Positions 1-17,214 of a DNA stretch of 64,000 nucleotides are shown here, one piece after another. This DNA is from Glossina fuscipes (lineage: Eukaryota; Arthropoda; Insecta; Diptera; Glossinidae). The notes under the pieces are model-generated. The model saw only the letters and a program-made list of their open reading frames with translations, searched no databases and was not told the origin of the DNA. The DNA lies in assembly GCF_014805625.2 (NCBI RefSeq), contig NW_023998630.1:1597102-1661101 (forward strand), written 5' to 3'. Positions within the stretch are counted from its first letter, which is position 1; every line of letters starts with the position of its first letter. A program made the position numbers and the translations under genes.

Positions 1-436
1 GGGAGTTGGACGGCTCTTGCCATTTATAAAAAATGTAGTGACAATTATTTGTTAGGAAGTAACTTTGCAATTTGGGCTGGGCCTTTGTGAATGATTGCGA
101 ATATAGGGAATTTCTGGTGTGATGGGTATCCGAGATTTGTTGTGATGCGAAAAGTGAAACAGTTTTCTTATTTTTTTCTTTTCTGAATTTAATTTTGTGT
201 ACATTTGATTTTTCCACTTTTCTTATTTGCTCTTCTTTTTTTTGTAATTTTATTTGCAGTAGAAGGAAAAAATTGAATTTTATTTTAAAAGCTCCGGTGC
301 TTTTTTTTCTGTTGTAAACAATCGATAACAATACTGACAACGATTAAAAATTGTTTGCTTTTTTAAACAAAAACACTGAGAAAAGAAGTAAAAATATCGG
401 GAAACTTACGAAAGGATTTCTTTCTACATAATAGAG
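1..436 (+). other. Candidate 5' leader exon or upstream region of the ELAV-family gene
   Basis: No coding frame is visible. The stretch is T-rich and ends at AG|GTAAGG, a good splice donor (GT at 437-438). I infer that it includes a non-coding leader exon of the downstream gene, but no promoter element or transcription start could be fixed. Confidence 0.3.
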
Positions 437-627
437 GTAAGGAAATGCTAGGCTTAAAGCACAAAGGAAATCCAACGTCGATGAAGTAAATTTTATGAAT
501 ACGTTTACAGTTTCTTTTTAATTAGTTCAGAATATATTTTTTTTGTTATGGATTTCCTTTATTTTTGTTTGTTTATATGTTTAATTTTATTTACTTTTTG
601 TTTGCTTTTTTTTTTTTCTTTTTACAG
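437..627 (+). other. Candidate 5' UTR intron
   Basis: The segment begins GTAAGG after AG and ends with a strong polypyrimidine tract (about 601-624, nearly all T) followed by ACAG at 624-627. It would be a 191-nt intron, normal for a fly. The 64-codon open frame inside it is a translation of the T tract, not a gene. Bases 628-841 would then be the rest of the 5' UTR, leading to the ATG at 842. RNA-seq junction reads would settle this. Confidence 0.35.
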
Positions 628-841
628 CTTACTTTTACCATTTTTAAAATTTTGCAAAACAATATTAAAAAAAATTGTATATATAAATTTAATATTGAAA
701 CAATTTAGAGACACTTTTTTAGATCTAAACACTGTTAGATAATTGTTTTCGTTATATTTTTAATGCATATTTTCATTTACAAAAAAATTGTTATCGTTGT
801 TTTTTGTGTTTTTTTTTTAATAAATTATCAACATTTTCTAA

Positions 842-4582
<3,741 letters not shown>

Positions 4583-5368
4583 TTATTAACGAAATTGACT
4601 GCTGCTGTTGTTAATAATGCCGCCCCCACCAGTAATGCCCTCACCGCGCGATCCTCTCTAATGAACACCGTAGCAACCACCGTTAAAAATAATACTTCAG
4701 CCACTACAACTGTTAAAACATTGCTAAATGCCAATAACAAGAAGAACTCCACAATTATTAGCGATATGACTTCAGTCACCAACACTAACATCACCAATTC
4801 AGTTACGAATTCGAATAATGCAAAACCCACTAGCAATACATCCGTAAACACAAATTCCAGTAACATTAACAACAGCAATCAGCCATTGTTTAAGAAAAGC
4901 AATAAAACAACGACAGCAACAACTTTGCCTACGCAGACCGTAAAAGATCAACAATTACAACAGCAGCAACAACAACAGAAATCTTTATTGCACACCTTAG
5001 CCAACGCAACTACCGCAAACGCTAGCGCTGCTAATGTTAGTGTTAGCGTTGGATCTGGTACTTCCACCACGCAAACCATAATTAAAACTTCGAGTAAATT
5101 TGTTTATAATAAACCGCAAAACCATTTTGAACTACTGCAGCAACGTCTACAAATGCAGCAGGAATTCACTCAACTTTTGACCAGTGTGGCTCAACAACAT
5201 CAACAGCAATCAACTTTTGGCCCTGGTGGCCCTTTAACGCATCATGGCAGTAGCTTAACTTTAGGTACTTCTAATACCGGTAATACTTCTACATCATCAT
5301 CCAATACAGCGACAGCCACTAAAAATCCTTTGTCACCGTTTCTACCATTTTCAAATTGGTTTTTCTAA
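4583..5368 (+). CDS. In-frame Asn/Thr/Ser/Gln-rich extension after the Rbp9 stop (readthrough or alternative isoform candidate)
   Basis: The frame of the last ELAV exon continues past TAA 4580-4582 (context ACG TAA TTA) for 261 sense codons to a second TAA at 5366-5368. The product would be low-complexity: Asn/Thr/Ser/Ala-rich first, a Gln run near 4957-4980, a Val/Ser/Gly patch, a less repetitive stretch around KFVYNKPQNHFELLQQRLQMQQEFTQLL (split here only in description, 5096-5180), then a Ser/Thr-rich tail ending PFSNWFF. There is no ATG near its start, so a separate gene is unlikely. A stop-free run this long is unexpected in a fly 3' UTR, which is normally AT-rich and full of stops. It could be reached by stop-codon readthrough, by RNA recoding or by an unseen splice. 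The one obvious cryptic donor (CAG|GTCAGT at 4547) does not pair in frame with the nearby acceptors I checked. Confidence 0.6.
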   Translation, partial: LLTKLTAAVVNNAAPTSNALTARSSLMNTVATTVKNNTSATTTVKTLLNANNKKNSTIISDMTSVTNTNITNSVTNSNNAKPTSNTSVNTNSSNINNSNQPLFKKSNKTTTATTLPTQTVKDQQLQQQQQQQKSLLHTLANATTANASAANVSVSVGSGTSTTQTIIKTSSKFVYNKPQNHFELLQQRLQMQQEFTQLLTSVAQQHQQQSTFGPGGPLTHHGSSLTLGTSNTGNTSTSSSNTATATKNPLSPFLPFSNWFF

Positions 5369-5808
5369 AAAAAAAAAATTAAATCGTTTTAAGAGGAAAA
5401 ATTATATGAAAAAAGAAAAAACAAAACAAAAACCAGGTGAGACTACTCTTTTTAAACAATCAAGTAAAGATTTTAGAATTCATTTTTTCAGTTTTTGTAA
5501 AAATGCATATATATATATGTGCGTATGTAATATTAAGTTATTTTTCTTGAGAAAGATGAAAGTAGAATATTATGGTTTAATAGAAAATATTTAAAGTAAA
5601 ATCAAAAATTAAATTATCTTCACGCGCTTATGACGAAATTAATAATTATATGTAACGGAAATCATTACTTTTGTTTTAAACAGATGTTTTTTTTTTATAA
5701 CCTTTTAAGTCGTTCTTCTTTATGTTTTCGTTTTTGCCTTAAGTTTTTTAGTTTCTGTATATAGATTTTTGTTTTTTTTTTTTAAATAAAATAAATAATA
5801 TTTTAATA
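5369..5808 (+). other. Proximal 3' UTR with overlapping poly(A) signals
   Basis: AT-rich, non-coding sequence follows the end of the extended frame. AATAAA hexamers at 5785-5790 and 5790-5795 could end a short transcript, but the assembly gap follows at once, so the cleavage site is not visible. The small frames at 5406-5594 and on the minus strand at 5720-6043 are not genes. Confidence 0.45.
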
Positions 5809-5908
5809 NNNNNNNNNNNNNNNNNNNNNNNNNNNNNNNNNNNNNNNNNNNNNNNNNNNNNNNNNNNNNNNNNNNNNNNNNNNNNNNNNNNNNNNNNNNN
5901 NNNNNNNN
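5809..5908. other. Assembly gap (100 N)
   Basis: One hundred unknown bases. The round number suggests a scaffolding gap of arbitrary size, so distances across it are unreliable. Confidence 0.98.
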
Positions 5909-8260
5909 AAAGTAAATTGTTTTCGTTTTACGAATAGCTATCAGCGCCGATGTCGGCAAGTGACAGAATGTGATAAACTCTTGAATTTCTAATTTCTGTT
6001 CTTGGTTTCTAAACGTGGAAAAAAGTTTTACAGAACTGTTCACAGTTCGTTGTGATTGGTCTTAGAGTCACATCGAATAATATAAATTACATATTGATAT
6101 AATTAGTGTAATATGTTAGAATAGATTTACAAAACTGCCAAAGAAGACAGAAAATCTTTTTCAATGAGAGATGGATATGAAAACACTTTATAAATTAAAA
6201 TATTTTTCTAGCTCGGTTTTTTATCGCCACGATCACAGAGGTATGGTTTGTATGGGTTGTATTAAGGGGGCTGCTTTATTAGATAAATTATGAAAACACG
6301 AAATTTACTTGTATAGGTAAATATTATGGAATGTACATGGCTTCTCTGGGGATATAAGCTCTGTAACGCGACTAAAACTTTTTAACCGCGTAGTTCGCTA
6401 TTGCTTTGATTATGGCACTTAAACAGCTTTTGTATAGGATCGGTAAAGAGGTACAGTATAACTAGGATGTAATTTCCAACCGTTAGCTTTTTTCCATTTG
6501 TGGAGTAAAAAACAATTTCGTTATGTGCGGTTCGATTTAAGAAATACTTATAGGATTGTTTGCAGCTCAGTTATCTCCGGTTCGAACTTTGTTTGTTTTT
6601 TAAGCTTACGCATTGAATCGCTTATCTTAAGGGCACATTATTAGCCAGATGTGACATTGGACGGCAAATTTATATTGGCTTTCGTTCAGTGAAGTTAGAT
6701 GTAAGAAAACCTTGTAAATTGCAATATTTTTCTATATGTCGGTTTTTTTACGTTCATCAACAAAGATTTGCGGAGTCTAGTGTACTGGTCATTCTGTATA
6801 AGCGGTCCCTCAAATAGGCGAAATCTCATATCAGAAATCTTAAAATGTATTTGATTGATTCAATTTTCATATCTTGCATTTTATGTGGGAACAGAACATC
6901 GCGATCATGAAGTGCTGAAGTGATACAATTTTCATTTTTTTCAGGCAAACAATCATATTTAACATGCTTTCTCGAGATATTTCACCAAAATTATAGTTGC
7001 TTCCATTCGATGAACGTAGATGTGGGAAGATTTTATAAATTCAAAGTTATTTTTCTATCCCAGTTTTGTCACATCCACCCTCGTATGTAATGAGAATTGC
7101 AAGAAGTTTATTTTATATAGTTTAATAAATTCTCTAAGTACGAAACATTACATTTTTGCACAAGTGTAAATACATTGTTATCGTTGTTGTTGCGTCATGA
7201 TACAAAGAACTAACCGAGACTTTCTAAGTATTTATTCGCTTTATCTAGAACAGGTAGCCAATGCTTTTCCTTGTCTTATGTAGAGTTACTTATTAACAGA
7301 CTCGAAGCGAAAGCGAAAGAACTGCAACTTCAGGTTTCTATTTGGAAAATTTTTCACAAATGGGCGTAATTCATTATTCAAGCATTCATTACGGTAAGCA
7401 CCACGATATGTGTTCAAAAGTTAATTCATTCAAACTAATTAGTTATTCGTCTTTAGAAATTCACCCTGATATAGGTAGAATAGGACGGAAAAATATTTAG
7501 TTTATTATGTTGCGATATGTTTTAAAGGGTTTGGAACCAATTGCACTAATTTGGAGTTAGAATTGGGTATGAAAAGATTTCTTAAAAAAAAACTATTATT
7601 TCATATTCATGGCTAAAGATATGTCGATTTTAATAAATTTCCTACTTAGTTAAAAATCTTATCGTTCGTTACAGTTAGAAAAAGGTCAAGTTCTTATATT
7701 CTTGATAAGTGCATAATTCTGAGTGAATCTAGTCATGTCAGCTTGTCTGTTTGTTTGCGATTGTTGACAAGTCTTCATCATAAACTGAAGGTCAAGTTTG
7801 AAAGTGGACATATTTTACCACTAATCAAGTCCGCAATTAATCAAGTCCATTAATCAAGGCAGCAAACTAGCACTATCTACGTCAGGGAGCCTTTGAAGGA
7901 CTATTGAATAACTTAATGAAAAAGATCAAAGTTATGCCATTGTAAACATGCCGACAGTAGGGTAAACGAGCAAACGTTGACTTGAAATCCAAAAGGCGAT
8001 ATGTTCTATATTTTTTGGTGCCATCTGAAAGAATCGAGGTCTCGATCGAGCAACTGTCCCGTCCATATCTAAGAACGTATATTTCAATTGTAAATTCGGC
8101 TTGTGGCGAATATAACTGTCTTACTTATTTTCTATCTTATTAACTTTCTTTGCTCTATCCTCATATCCTATCCTCATATACGTGTACACGATATAAGTTA
8201 AGCGTTGTTTTTTAAAGTGAAAATCAAATGGATAGCTGCACCAAATTTATCCTGAAAAGC
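5909..8260. other. No gene seen; AT-rich DNA with one dispersed-repeat copy
   Basis: No frame here resembles a protein. Around 7690-7770 the text TTCTTGATAAGTGCATAATTC and TCTAGTCATGTCAGCTTG matches the core of the dispersed repeat found at 22.7 kb. The rest could be distal 3' UTR or intergenic DNA. Confidence 0.5.
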
Positions 8261-10049
8261 ATACGGCACAAAAAAAAAAAAAAGAAAACGTAAATGGGTG
8301 TTAAATTACATTAAAGTATATTATTTAAGCTTTATTCGTATAGTTTAAAAAAAAAAAATCATATTGAAATATAGAAAATATAAAAAAGATATCATGCAAT
8401 TAAAAAGAATTTTTCGAATACAACGAATATTTTGTGTAAGGCACTCTCTTAACAATTTTGATTTAATCCATTAAATTTCCCGCTCTTCCTAAAAAATGTC
8501 ATTAAGTTATATTTGATTTTAAGCATAAGTAAATTATACGAAATAAATAAGAAAAATTATAAAAATGGATAATGAATTATAATAAACAATAACGAAAATT
8601 GTTTTAAAAAGATTACTTAGTAACGAATGGATGTAATAATAAAAGAATTAATAATAAAATGAATAAATAATTGCGAAAACGATTAGAATGAACTAAAATA
8701 AATGAAAGTATGAATAATGTACAATTAAAAGAGAGAATAAGAGAAAAGGTTTTTTTAATGCAAAAGAATTTATAAATATAACAAACAAATATGAAATTTA
8801 TAAATATCGTTCAAGGATAAAATTATTTAAAAATAGTTTTAAAAAATAGTAAATTAAACTCCAGGTCTTAGACAATTAAAACAAAAAAAGTAAAGAAGAG
8901 AAACCTAAAATATACGAAATAAATCTGCCAAATTTAAATTGACATAATCCACTGCACGAATGTATGCAAGTAAAGTATATAAATGAAAGAAGAGTATATT
9001 CATCAAATATAAAATATTTATCTTACAAGCATACGCGAGCAACTTTTTAAATGTAAATTTTACAGAAAATAATTGTTTCAAAATATATCGAAAAAAATCA
9101 ATTCTTTAATAAGAAAAAAAATAATACAAATGTTTTTTTAATACAATAAATGGTGCTTACGTAATTATAAAATAATTATAACAATTGAATATTATGTATC
9201 TTACGTTATACCTTTTCTTCTTTTTCTTAACGCGCATTTCAATGGTTAGTAATAGTAAATTATTTGTTAGAGAAAATATTGCTATTGGATCATAAATAAG
9301 TTGATAAGTGATGATACGCACATACGTATAAAGAGGAAAGTTAAACGTAAGCGAGAGAGCTATAGAAATTTATAAACATGATTTCGTAATTACGTTAATT
9401 TTATTATTACAGCACGAATACAAATAGAAATATAAAATATGTGCTTAGGCACTAACTCAACAATTACTGATAACAATTAAGATTTTAGATAAATAACATT
9501 GGCGACAATGTAAAGGAAAAAAATTTTAATATTCATATATATTTTGTAATATTTAAAAATTGTCAAATTAAAATCGAATGAGTTCACCTCTTAAGTTTAT
9601 AATAGATTTTATATATATATGTTTTTTTCGCAATGATAAGTTTTATTAAAGTTACCTTGTGATGAGTTTTGGATAAACATTACCTTACATAAATACATAA
9701 AACGTGGAAGGCATAGTATTGCTTGAAAACTCGTCAGATGCCCAACCAAAATGGTTTGCATACAATCACCTCTCAGATAAAAATAATTGTGCCAAACATT
9801 AAACCGATGTGGGTCTTAAGTTTCAGTTTTCCATTGTTGTGAACGTGTTCAAGAGCATTGTGCGTCGAAATAAAAAACTCATGATCAAAATATTTCCATT
9901 TTTCAGTTTTAAGGTCAACATGGTTTCAATAACAGCTGGACATGGGTAAATTAATACAATATCTCAAGCTCTAATCCGTATTACTTGTCCTTATAATCTT
10001 AGAGACAGAACTACTTCCTTACGTATATTTAACCGTTAGCTCGTGGACC

Positions 10050-10330
10050 AAAAGTATTTATTGGAGTACACTGTTTCTGTCTCTGTGTTTGCAATAGGAG
10101 GAAACACGTGTTAGAGGACCAGAATATGTATATTTTTTAACGGGATACTGAGTTAATTTTGCCAGAACAGCTTGTCTATCCGTCTTATGGCCACAAAAGT
10201 TGCGAAGAGAGATTGAAATTTGGAACGTATATATCCAGTTCAAGTCCACAGATGAAATTTGAAAATAGACGCGATTTATGCGCATAAGCTTACGCATTTC
10301 TTGTCTTATTAGAATCTTTACTAAATATAA
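10050..10330 (+). repeat. Dispersed repeat copy (plus orientation by its core)
   Basis: The phrase ATACTGAGTTAATTTTGCCA followed by GCTTGTCTATCCGTCTTATG matches the core of the repeat family described at 22675-22990. The 93-codon minus-strand frame over it is an accident of the repeat. Confidence 0.5.
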
Positions 10331-11001
10331 GGTTGACATGATTCTAATTACCCGTTACTAAGACAAAAAATTTGAAATCGTGAATATCCAGAATGCGTCA
10401 CGAGGAGAACATATTTTTTAGCATAATATACTCAACGCATGTATTATAAACTTAATCATTCCTATCCATCTATAAATGTTGTGTATTAAATATAAATTTT
10501 ATATATATTCCAAGATACTATTTTTTACGTTTACGTGAGAAAAATGTCATAGCTTTCTTTAAAGTCAGGAGTAGTAGGAAGAACACTTGCTTTTGTTGAG
10601 AAAAACGAAGCAATTACACCATTTAAGCTTGACTGATTATTATATATAAATAGGTATATATGTACATATATATACACATAAATTCAATAAAAATAAATTC
10701 TTTTTAAAAGATTATGCAGTGAAAATCTCTTTAAACAAAAAAATAAAAAAAAAAATAATAACAATAATAAAACAAAAAAAAGCAATCAATATTCAAGCGG
10801 TCTTTAAGGAAGCAGCCAAAGTTGTAAAGAAATATGAACAAAAAAACAGAAAAAACATTTTGATATAAATTTAATATATATATTTTTAAATAAATAGAAT
10901 ATATGAAAATTATATGTATATATACATAAAGGATACATATTATGTATATATATATATAAAATACATATTATATATATATTTATATATATACATATAGGAT
11001 A

Positions 11002-11008
<7 letters not shown>

Positions 11009-11041
<33 letters not shown>
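11009..11041. repeat. (TA)n microsatellite
   Basis: A continuous run of alternating T and A lies inside a wider TATA-rich patch (about 10870-11080). It creates a spurious 68-codon minus-strand frame rich in Ile and Tyr. Confidence 0.9.
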
Positions 11042-11044
<3 letters not shown>

Positions 11045-12149
11045 TATGTTTATATATATATATGCATATATAAAAGAGAAAACATCGCACAATAATATAC
11101 AACAAATACGTATGTTTATCTTTTCTCATTAAAAGTATTTTAAATATATAATAAACACAAAGTAAAAATTCAAAAGTTGTAGGCAAAAGATACGTACTGA
11201 CAAAAAAAAAAAAAAAGAATTATATAAATGTTATACAAAACCAGAAGTGAAATAAATATATTTATTAAAAGTAAAAATAAATGACAGAAATTCAAATTAT
11301 ATATTAATTGAAACGTTAACATAGCAAAATGCGCATATCTTTGATATACACACTGAAAAGCAAATTACAAAACAAAAAAAAGAAACGGAGTAAAAATAAA
11401 TAAAAAAGAATAAATATTAAAAGATAACACCATCCCACACAACTCTTACATACTACATTAATTTGTATACGTGTGGAAGAGATATACAGAGATTTTCACT
11501 TTTATACTTTTACACCGCGATTAAATTATTGAAAAATAAAAAAATTATTAAAAAGAAAAAATACGGTCTGCTCACCATTCAAACGCAATTCATGCAAATG
11601 AATAAAATTATGTAATAGTCTCATGAAATTAAATTAAAAAAAAAAAAAATAAATAAAACGAAAAAATATTCTGTGCTTTTTATGCAATCAGTATTACCGA
11701 GAGAGATTTTAAGAAAATTATGAATAAATAAAATATGATTTAATTCAATTTTTTTTCTTTCTTTTTTCATTCATTACACAAATAATTTTTTACTTTAATA
11801 TGATTCTTCCGTAACAGTTGTAGTTTGCACACATAATATCCTTGGTAATAGCTTAGACGAACTAAAGTGAACTATAAAAGCTGTACACATCGTGGAACAG
11901 ATCGTAAGAATTCATCAACATCTTCGAAAATAAATTGTGACATTGTCTTTGAGATGAGTAATTTGTTTTTATACATTTTTGTTGTTATTGTGTTTTTTTA
12001 ATAATATTTGTTTGATTTCCGACTGTCTTGTCATATTTGATGAATTGTGCCCATCAAACTTTCACTAATTTATCCTTAATTTTAATTTTGTAATTTGAAA
12101 AACTTCGATTATAGTTTATTGAATGAGTTAATATGCAGAGGAATTATCA

Positions 12150-12290
12150 CACATATAATTAAAGGTGACTAAGTCGATTCAGAATTTTATAATTATCGAG
12201 CATCTGTGGATTCTGAGTGAATTTAGTCATTTTTGTCCACAAACACACGCACACGTGTCCACACACACATTGAAAGAAAGTAATACGCAA
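12150..12290 (+). repeat. Dispersed repeat copy, partial
   Basis: TTCTGAGTGAATTTAGTCAT and the nearby GTGACTAAGTCGATTCAGAA match the repeat core in both orientations, so two fragments may lie back to back here. Confidence 0.45.
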
Positions 12291-14365
12291 TATAAGATAA
12301 ATTCTGAAAAAATTTGATAAGTTATAATCTGTTGTCAGGAAAACATTATTTAACATTGTTGAATCGCAGAACGGAACGGCTGGGGTCGGGAGTCGAAATG
12401 ACGAATATAGTTTACTAACGTTAAATCCTAAACCGCAGTTAATTCATAGATTTTGAAAAGGATCAATTCCCTTTAATGAAGTCCAGAATTGCCACTTTGA
12501 CGTTGCGCGTTTTGCATTTTTTACTGGTCCTTCATCTGGTTCGCAAAACAAATAAAAAATTAATGATTATGTTATTTTTACTCCTCTGAAGTATGAAGTA
12601 AGAAATAACGCTGCAAAAATTCTAAATAAATTAACGATTTATTAAATAATTTTGGGAAGAAATACTTCGAGAAGAAGGGAATATAATGATTTTGATTTAT
12701 TACCATTATACGGATTTGAACTGTAGCGGGTTACTAAATGCCATCCTTTGACATAACTCCCATTAATTTTCTTTGAAAAAATATAACATAAATAAGATAA
12801 GTACTCAGCACTCATATATGCATTTCAGCGAAAGGACTAACGTTAAAAATCATTCATTTTCTACTTGTTTTCAATCTGCCCGCGCTAGCACTTGTCATCC
12901 GATTCGCAGTACCAATCGAATATGAATGACTCTTTCGACGTTGATCTTCAAAAATATATGGAGTGAAATTCCCAAAATAATGTTCGCCAATGTGTTTCCT
13001 TTGCATTTATTATATATTTTGTATAGCATACCGAAAAGGAATTTTCAAAAAGAGTTTAATTTAATATCCTTTAAAAAGTCCTAAAGTAAGAAATAACAAT
13101 TCGTATAAACATTCATAAATGTCTGGCACTTGAACGGAAGCGCCAATGAATTGGTCAAAAATATTATTGATTTTCTATCTACCATCTACCGTATGTTTCT
13201 TGTTCGCATGGCTAGTCCTCTAGTTGGGAATATATCCTCATGGTTGGCATATAATACTAGCTGTAGAAGAGTCTTTCATCCAATTTTTATCTTAATAAAA
13301 ACACCCTTGCAATCTCTTACAAATGGTTTCACAAGCCACTTACCGTTGGCCTAAGTAAGCATTGCGTTAAACTAAAATTGATTTCCTTTGCTGAATATAT
13401 TTGGTCATGTATTAGAGTTCTTTCCCACAAAAAAGAAGGAAGAAAAAGAAAACAGAAGAACTGACAGTAATATTAACGGTTGCGATAATAAGGCCAACAA
13501 CCAGTAAACATTAACAAGGAGGACGCTATAAATTTTTAAAAGAAACAAGTTTTGTTATTTTGATATTATTATCATTTGAAGAATAATTAAAAAAATAAGC
13601 TTATTTTTAATAAATAAAGTTGTTTTTTCAGTTAAATGTTTAGGTTCAAAAAGGTTGTGTAAAATACTCGCAAAGAGTTTTATTGAAAAAAAGGAACTCT
13701 TAGCGTTAAATCAAGTCAAAGTCATTTTTTGAAATATATATATATAAAATAAAGATGCGAAAATATAAATAGGAAATACATAAATAAAATAAACTTATTA
13801 ATAATTCATTAAAACATTTTTTTTCCCAAATTTACTAAAAAGTTCTTAATATAGATTTATGTAGAATACATATACAAATATTTCAAAATACTATTTTATA
13901 TGTTTTCTCTATGTATCATATTCACCGCATGAATAAGTAAACGTTTTACATAAAATTATGATAATAAACAACTAAATTATTATGTATACAAAAAAAAAAG
14001 AAAGAAAACTAAAAGATTACAAATATCATTCACACGCAAATTTATATTAATTCAAAACTCTTTAAAGATACTTATGTATTGAAATACAAGAAAAAAAAAA
14101 AACAAGAACAAAACAACAACAACAAAATTTGTGTCTATGGCGATAATATATGTTTAAAGAATGAACTTACGTTTACTTAGATTAGTGAAATTATTAAAAC
14201 ACACACTTATATATATCGCTCTTAATATTGCTCAACTGCTCACTTAAAGAAAATGTAACAAATATTGTTGTTAAATCAATTAGCCATGTCTTTTATATTT
14301 ATTCTCTTATTTAATTATTAATAAAATCATGTAACTGAATGGAAAAAATACATAGTTAAGGCAAA

Positions 14366-14391
14366 TATTATTATTATTATTATTATTATTA
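14366..14391. repeat. (TTA)n microsatellite
   Basis: A run of about eight TTA units, with no flanking coding sequence. Confidence 0.9.
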
Positions 14392-15389
14392 CTGTCATTA
14401 ATAGATAAAAAGAATATGGAAAAGTTTCATCTCGTATTTAATTAGTGTCATTAGTCTGAAATGTGAAACATAAAACAGGAAAAAAAGAGAATTAAAAAAT
14501 ATTATATATAATTAAATGTCCACTTTACTCCTATTTCATCAATGTACACAATTAAATGAGATTTTAATTAAGTATATTATATACATATTCCTTTTTCTTT
14601 GTTCTCTGGTCTTTTATTTTCCTCTCAAAGAGTTTTTTTATGCATTCAATAAAGCGATAGGCAAAAAAGAGAATATCTAAATACACAAAAAAAAAAAAAA
14701 AAAATATTCATCTCTTAAAAATTTGTATCTCCCTCTTTTTCTTACATATAAAAATTTATATTGAAATCATTAGTAAAATGAAAAACAAAATAAATAAATT
14801 AAAAAAAAAACAATAAAATATTTACGAATGTGTTAAGAATTAAGAAGTATTTTTATTTCGAAAAGAGAAATTTTAGAAAATAGGCAGAACCAATTTTTGC
14901 ATTATATTGCAAATATCATCAATACGCAAGCTGATAATGGATAAAGCAAATTTAGTTCAATTCGAATACTATTAGTATCTCCGTTTTTATATACATTTCC
15001 GTTAAGTATTCATCAAATTGGCATCAAGTTGCTTCATACCGTGAGAAAGACCAATGCGATCAATATTGTTATTGTGTGATTGTTTGAAAGATTTTCGAGC
15101 CAAGTAAGATATAACATTACGTTTTTGCAAATTTTATCAATAATCTTAGCCCGCTTCTAGAGCGAGACAACCACTCAAATGGATCTTTTCTAATATTTTG
15201 TTCTTATCTTATCTCATATATGTTCTTATCTTATCTTATATCTTTTTTATAGGACGATTGGTGAAGCCTTTTAAACCTATTATGTATACAATAATAATTG
15301 ACAGTTCTACTCGATATTAATCGACATGCATGCTCGTCTATGTGGCGATTGCTTATTTGTTTAAGTCATTTTGCAATTGTCTTATTACA

Positions 15390-15470
15390 TCCTACACCAT
15401 TTTGTGGAGTAGAGTTCAATTTAATTAAGTTTGTGTGGATGTACGTAAAAGCCCGAACGAGCACTTGCTT
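15390..15470 (+). repeat. Fragment of a second dispersed repeat (GTTTGTGYGGATGTA type)
   Basis: AAGTTTGTGTGGATGTACGT after a TTTTGTGGAG stretch resembles the segments at 21.4, 30.95 and 57.55 kb. Boundaries are approximate. Confidence 0.35.
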
Positions 15471-15629
15471 GTAATTGCTAGACATACCGTTCGCCCCACA
15501 TCGCTTGAACAAATTTGCAAATCAGACTAAAAGCTTGCCAAGCCAATAATAGAGTTAAATGAATGGAAGATTTTTGTAGAATCAGGAAGCATTAAGCACT
15601 TCTCTTTTTGCATGCAGATCATTTCAAAA

Positions 15630-15850
15630 TACTATAAATAGGAGTAGGCCAAGGAGACTACCCTCAGGCTTGAGTGACCCATATTGAACTATACTTTTTA
15701 CATACGTTACGACAAACAGTTCCGAAGACGCTGTATCGTGTTGTCAGAGAAGCTAATTCATTTCAATTTTAAAAATAATAGGTTAAGGTCAATTCTATCA
15801 AAAGCTTTCAAAAAGCCAAAGTCCCTTAGAAAACCATGCTAAGAATAAGA
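15630..15850 (-). mobile_element. Decayed LINE RT fragment
   Basis: Minus-strand translation gives FLKAFDRIDLNLLFLKLK (about 15835-15780), the RT motif with the first catalytic Asp, and further on GSLLGLLLFIVF (about 15670-15630), the QGSLLGPLLF motif. Stops and frame changes lie between them. No ends or target duplication were found. Confidence 0.65.
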
Positions 15851-17214
15851 AAGAGAAAGGCGTGTTGTAAATCATTAAAATTTATTAATGTCGGGATGAT
15901 GTGTACGCAACTTTGTGTTCAGGGCTCTACTACTTTGATAGAGCACCGACAGTTCACCCTTTGGAAAAATTAGTTTTTTGATGGAGTGAATCGCAAGGGG
16001 ATAGGCGCGTCACTATTAGACCCATTATTTTGAGAAAGTTGCAAAATTTGTTCTGCCGTCTGTGAACAAAAGGAAAAGATGCTTATTTCAGGTTTGTCGA
16101 AATAGCCATCTTGGCAGCCTCGTTATAGTGAGGGGAGAGGATTTAGGAGAACCTTCATCAGAATCCCCCTTGGACGAAGTGTTAGGGAAAGCATCCTTTT
16201 TAGTAGATTCTGCGTCACTAGCACTTGGGGTCTTCGCGATACCAATTACACTATGTTTCCTAAAGCTGTTTATGGATGGCGCAGATTACTCAAATCGAAA
16301 CAATCTGTTCAATGTCATGCAAGCTTTCAAAAGCATTTTCTTTGAAATATTTTACCAAGGAATATTGTTATGAAGCCACATAAGAAACGCTCCGTTTAGC
16401 TTAAATCAAAAAATTTTGACCGTAATTGACCAATTGGCACACATAATCATCCGCATTTATGTACTTCACCCAAAAAAAAAACAATTCATTTGTTTTCGTT
16501 TTGTTTTTGTATGCACAACAAGAATGACTTTTTCGGATACTAAGCAAACCACTCAGACATACGTAAATGTTCAATGAATAATTCGGACGTACCATCTATC
16601 TACCCTTATAAAACAACGCCTGGAGCATGACTTTTGTGTGTGCTTGACTTGAAAGTGGAACAATCAGCAATTACAGAGAAGATCGCTGCTGGTATTAAAG
16701 GCGGACAGTGCGGCTAAGGAACGATAAGTTGCTGTAGTGGGTCGTATGATAAGTGCTCAATTCCAGCACGGGAGGGTGTCTCTATGAATTACCTGCCTTA
16801 AGTCTTAAGGCTACCGAGAGGCTTAAGCACACTCTCGTCGCCTATGGCTATCTGAGATTTTCGCTTTATGAGGTCGAGTATATCCAGGCAGGATTTTGAG
16901 GCTCTCGGTACAAATGCGGCACATATATATATAAATGTGTATCTATTTGATTTTGTTACAATGAGTATGAAGCAACTGCTTCGTTACGATCTGGTTTGTT
17001 ACTTAAGTCATCATTATGCAATCAGTCATTGCACACCTCTGCATATGTACGATATGTAGCTTTATTCTTTTCGTAACTGACCCATCCATCCTTGATATTA
17101 TATGCGTTCTGTTTTCCAACTTTATTACCATTTAATCCGTCCTTCTTATTACATATAATTTGCTGTCTGACCCTATCACCGTTTAATCAATTTTTATATC
17201 CATTACCGAAGGGA

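Larger units (their letters stand above)
8261..14900 (+). other. Long stretch with A-rich plus strand; possible extended 3' UTR or intergenic DNA
   Basis: From about 8260 to 11750 and again from about 13540 to 14900 the plus strand is strikingly rich in A, with many poly(A) runs and AATAAA-like hexamers and no protein-like frame. The block at 11760-13540 is more balanced and contains a dispersed repeat at about 12150-12290. ELAV-family genes in flies are known for very long neural 3' UTRs, so a plus-strand extension is possible. The strand asymmetry is seen; the UTR role is inference. Confidence 0.3.

Noticed and set aside
5809..6043. Minus-strand frame spanning the N gap
   Set aside because: Built mostly of unknown residues and AT-rich flanks.
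13130..13354. 74-codon plus-strand frame
   Set aside because: No family resemblance, no splice context.
16062..16373. 103-codon plus-strand frame and its Ser/Pro-rich complement
   Set aside because: The minus strand (KTPSASDAES, SPKSSPLTITRLPRW) looks faintly like a gag N-terminus but is too weak to call.
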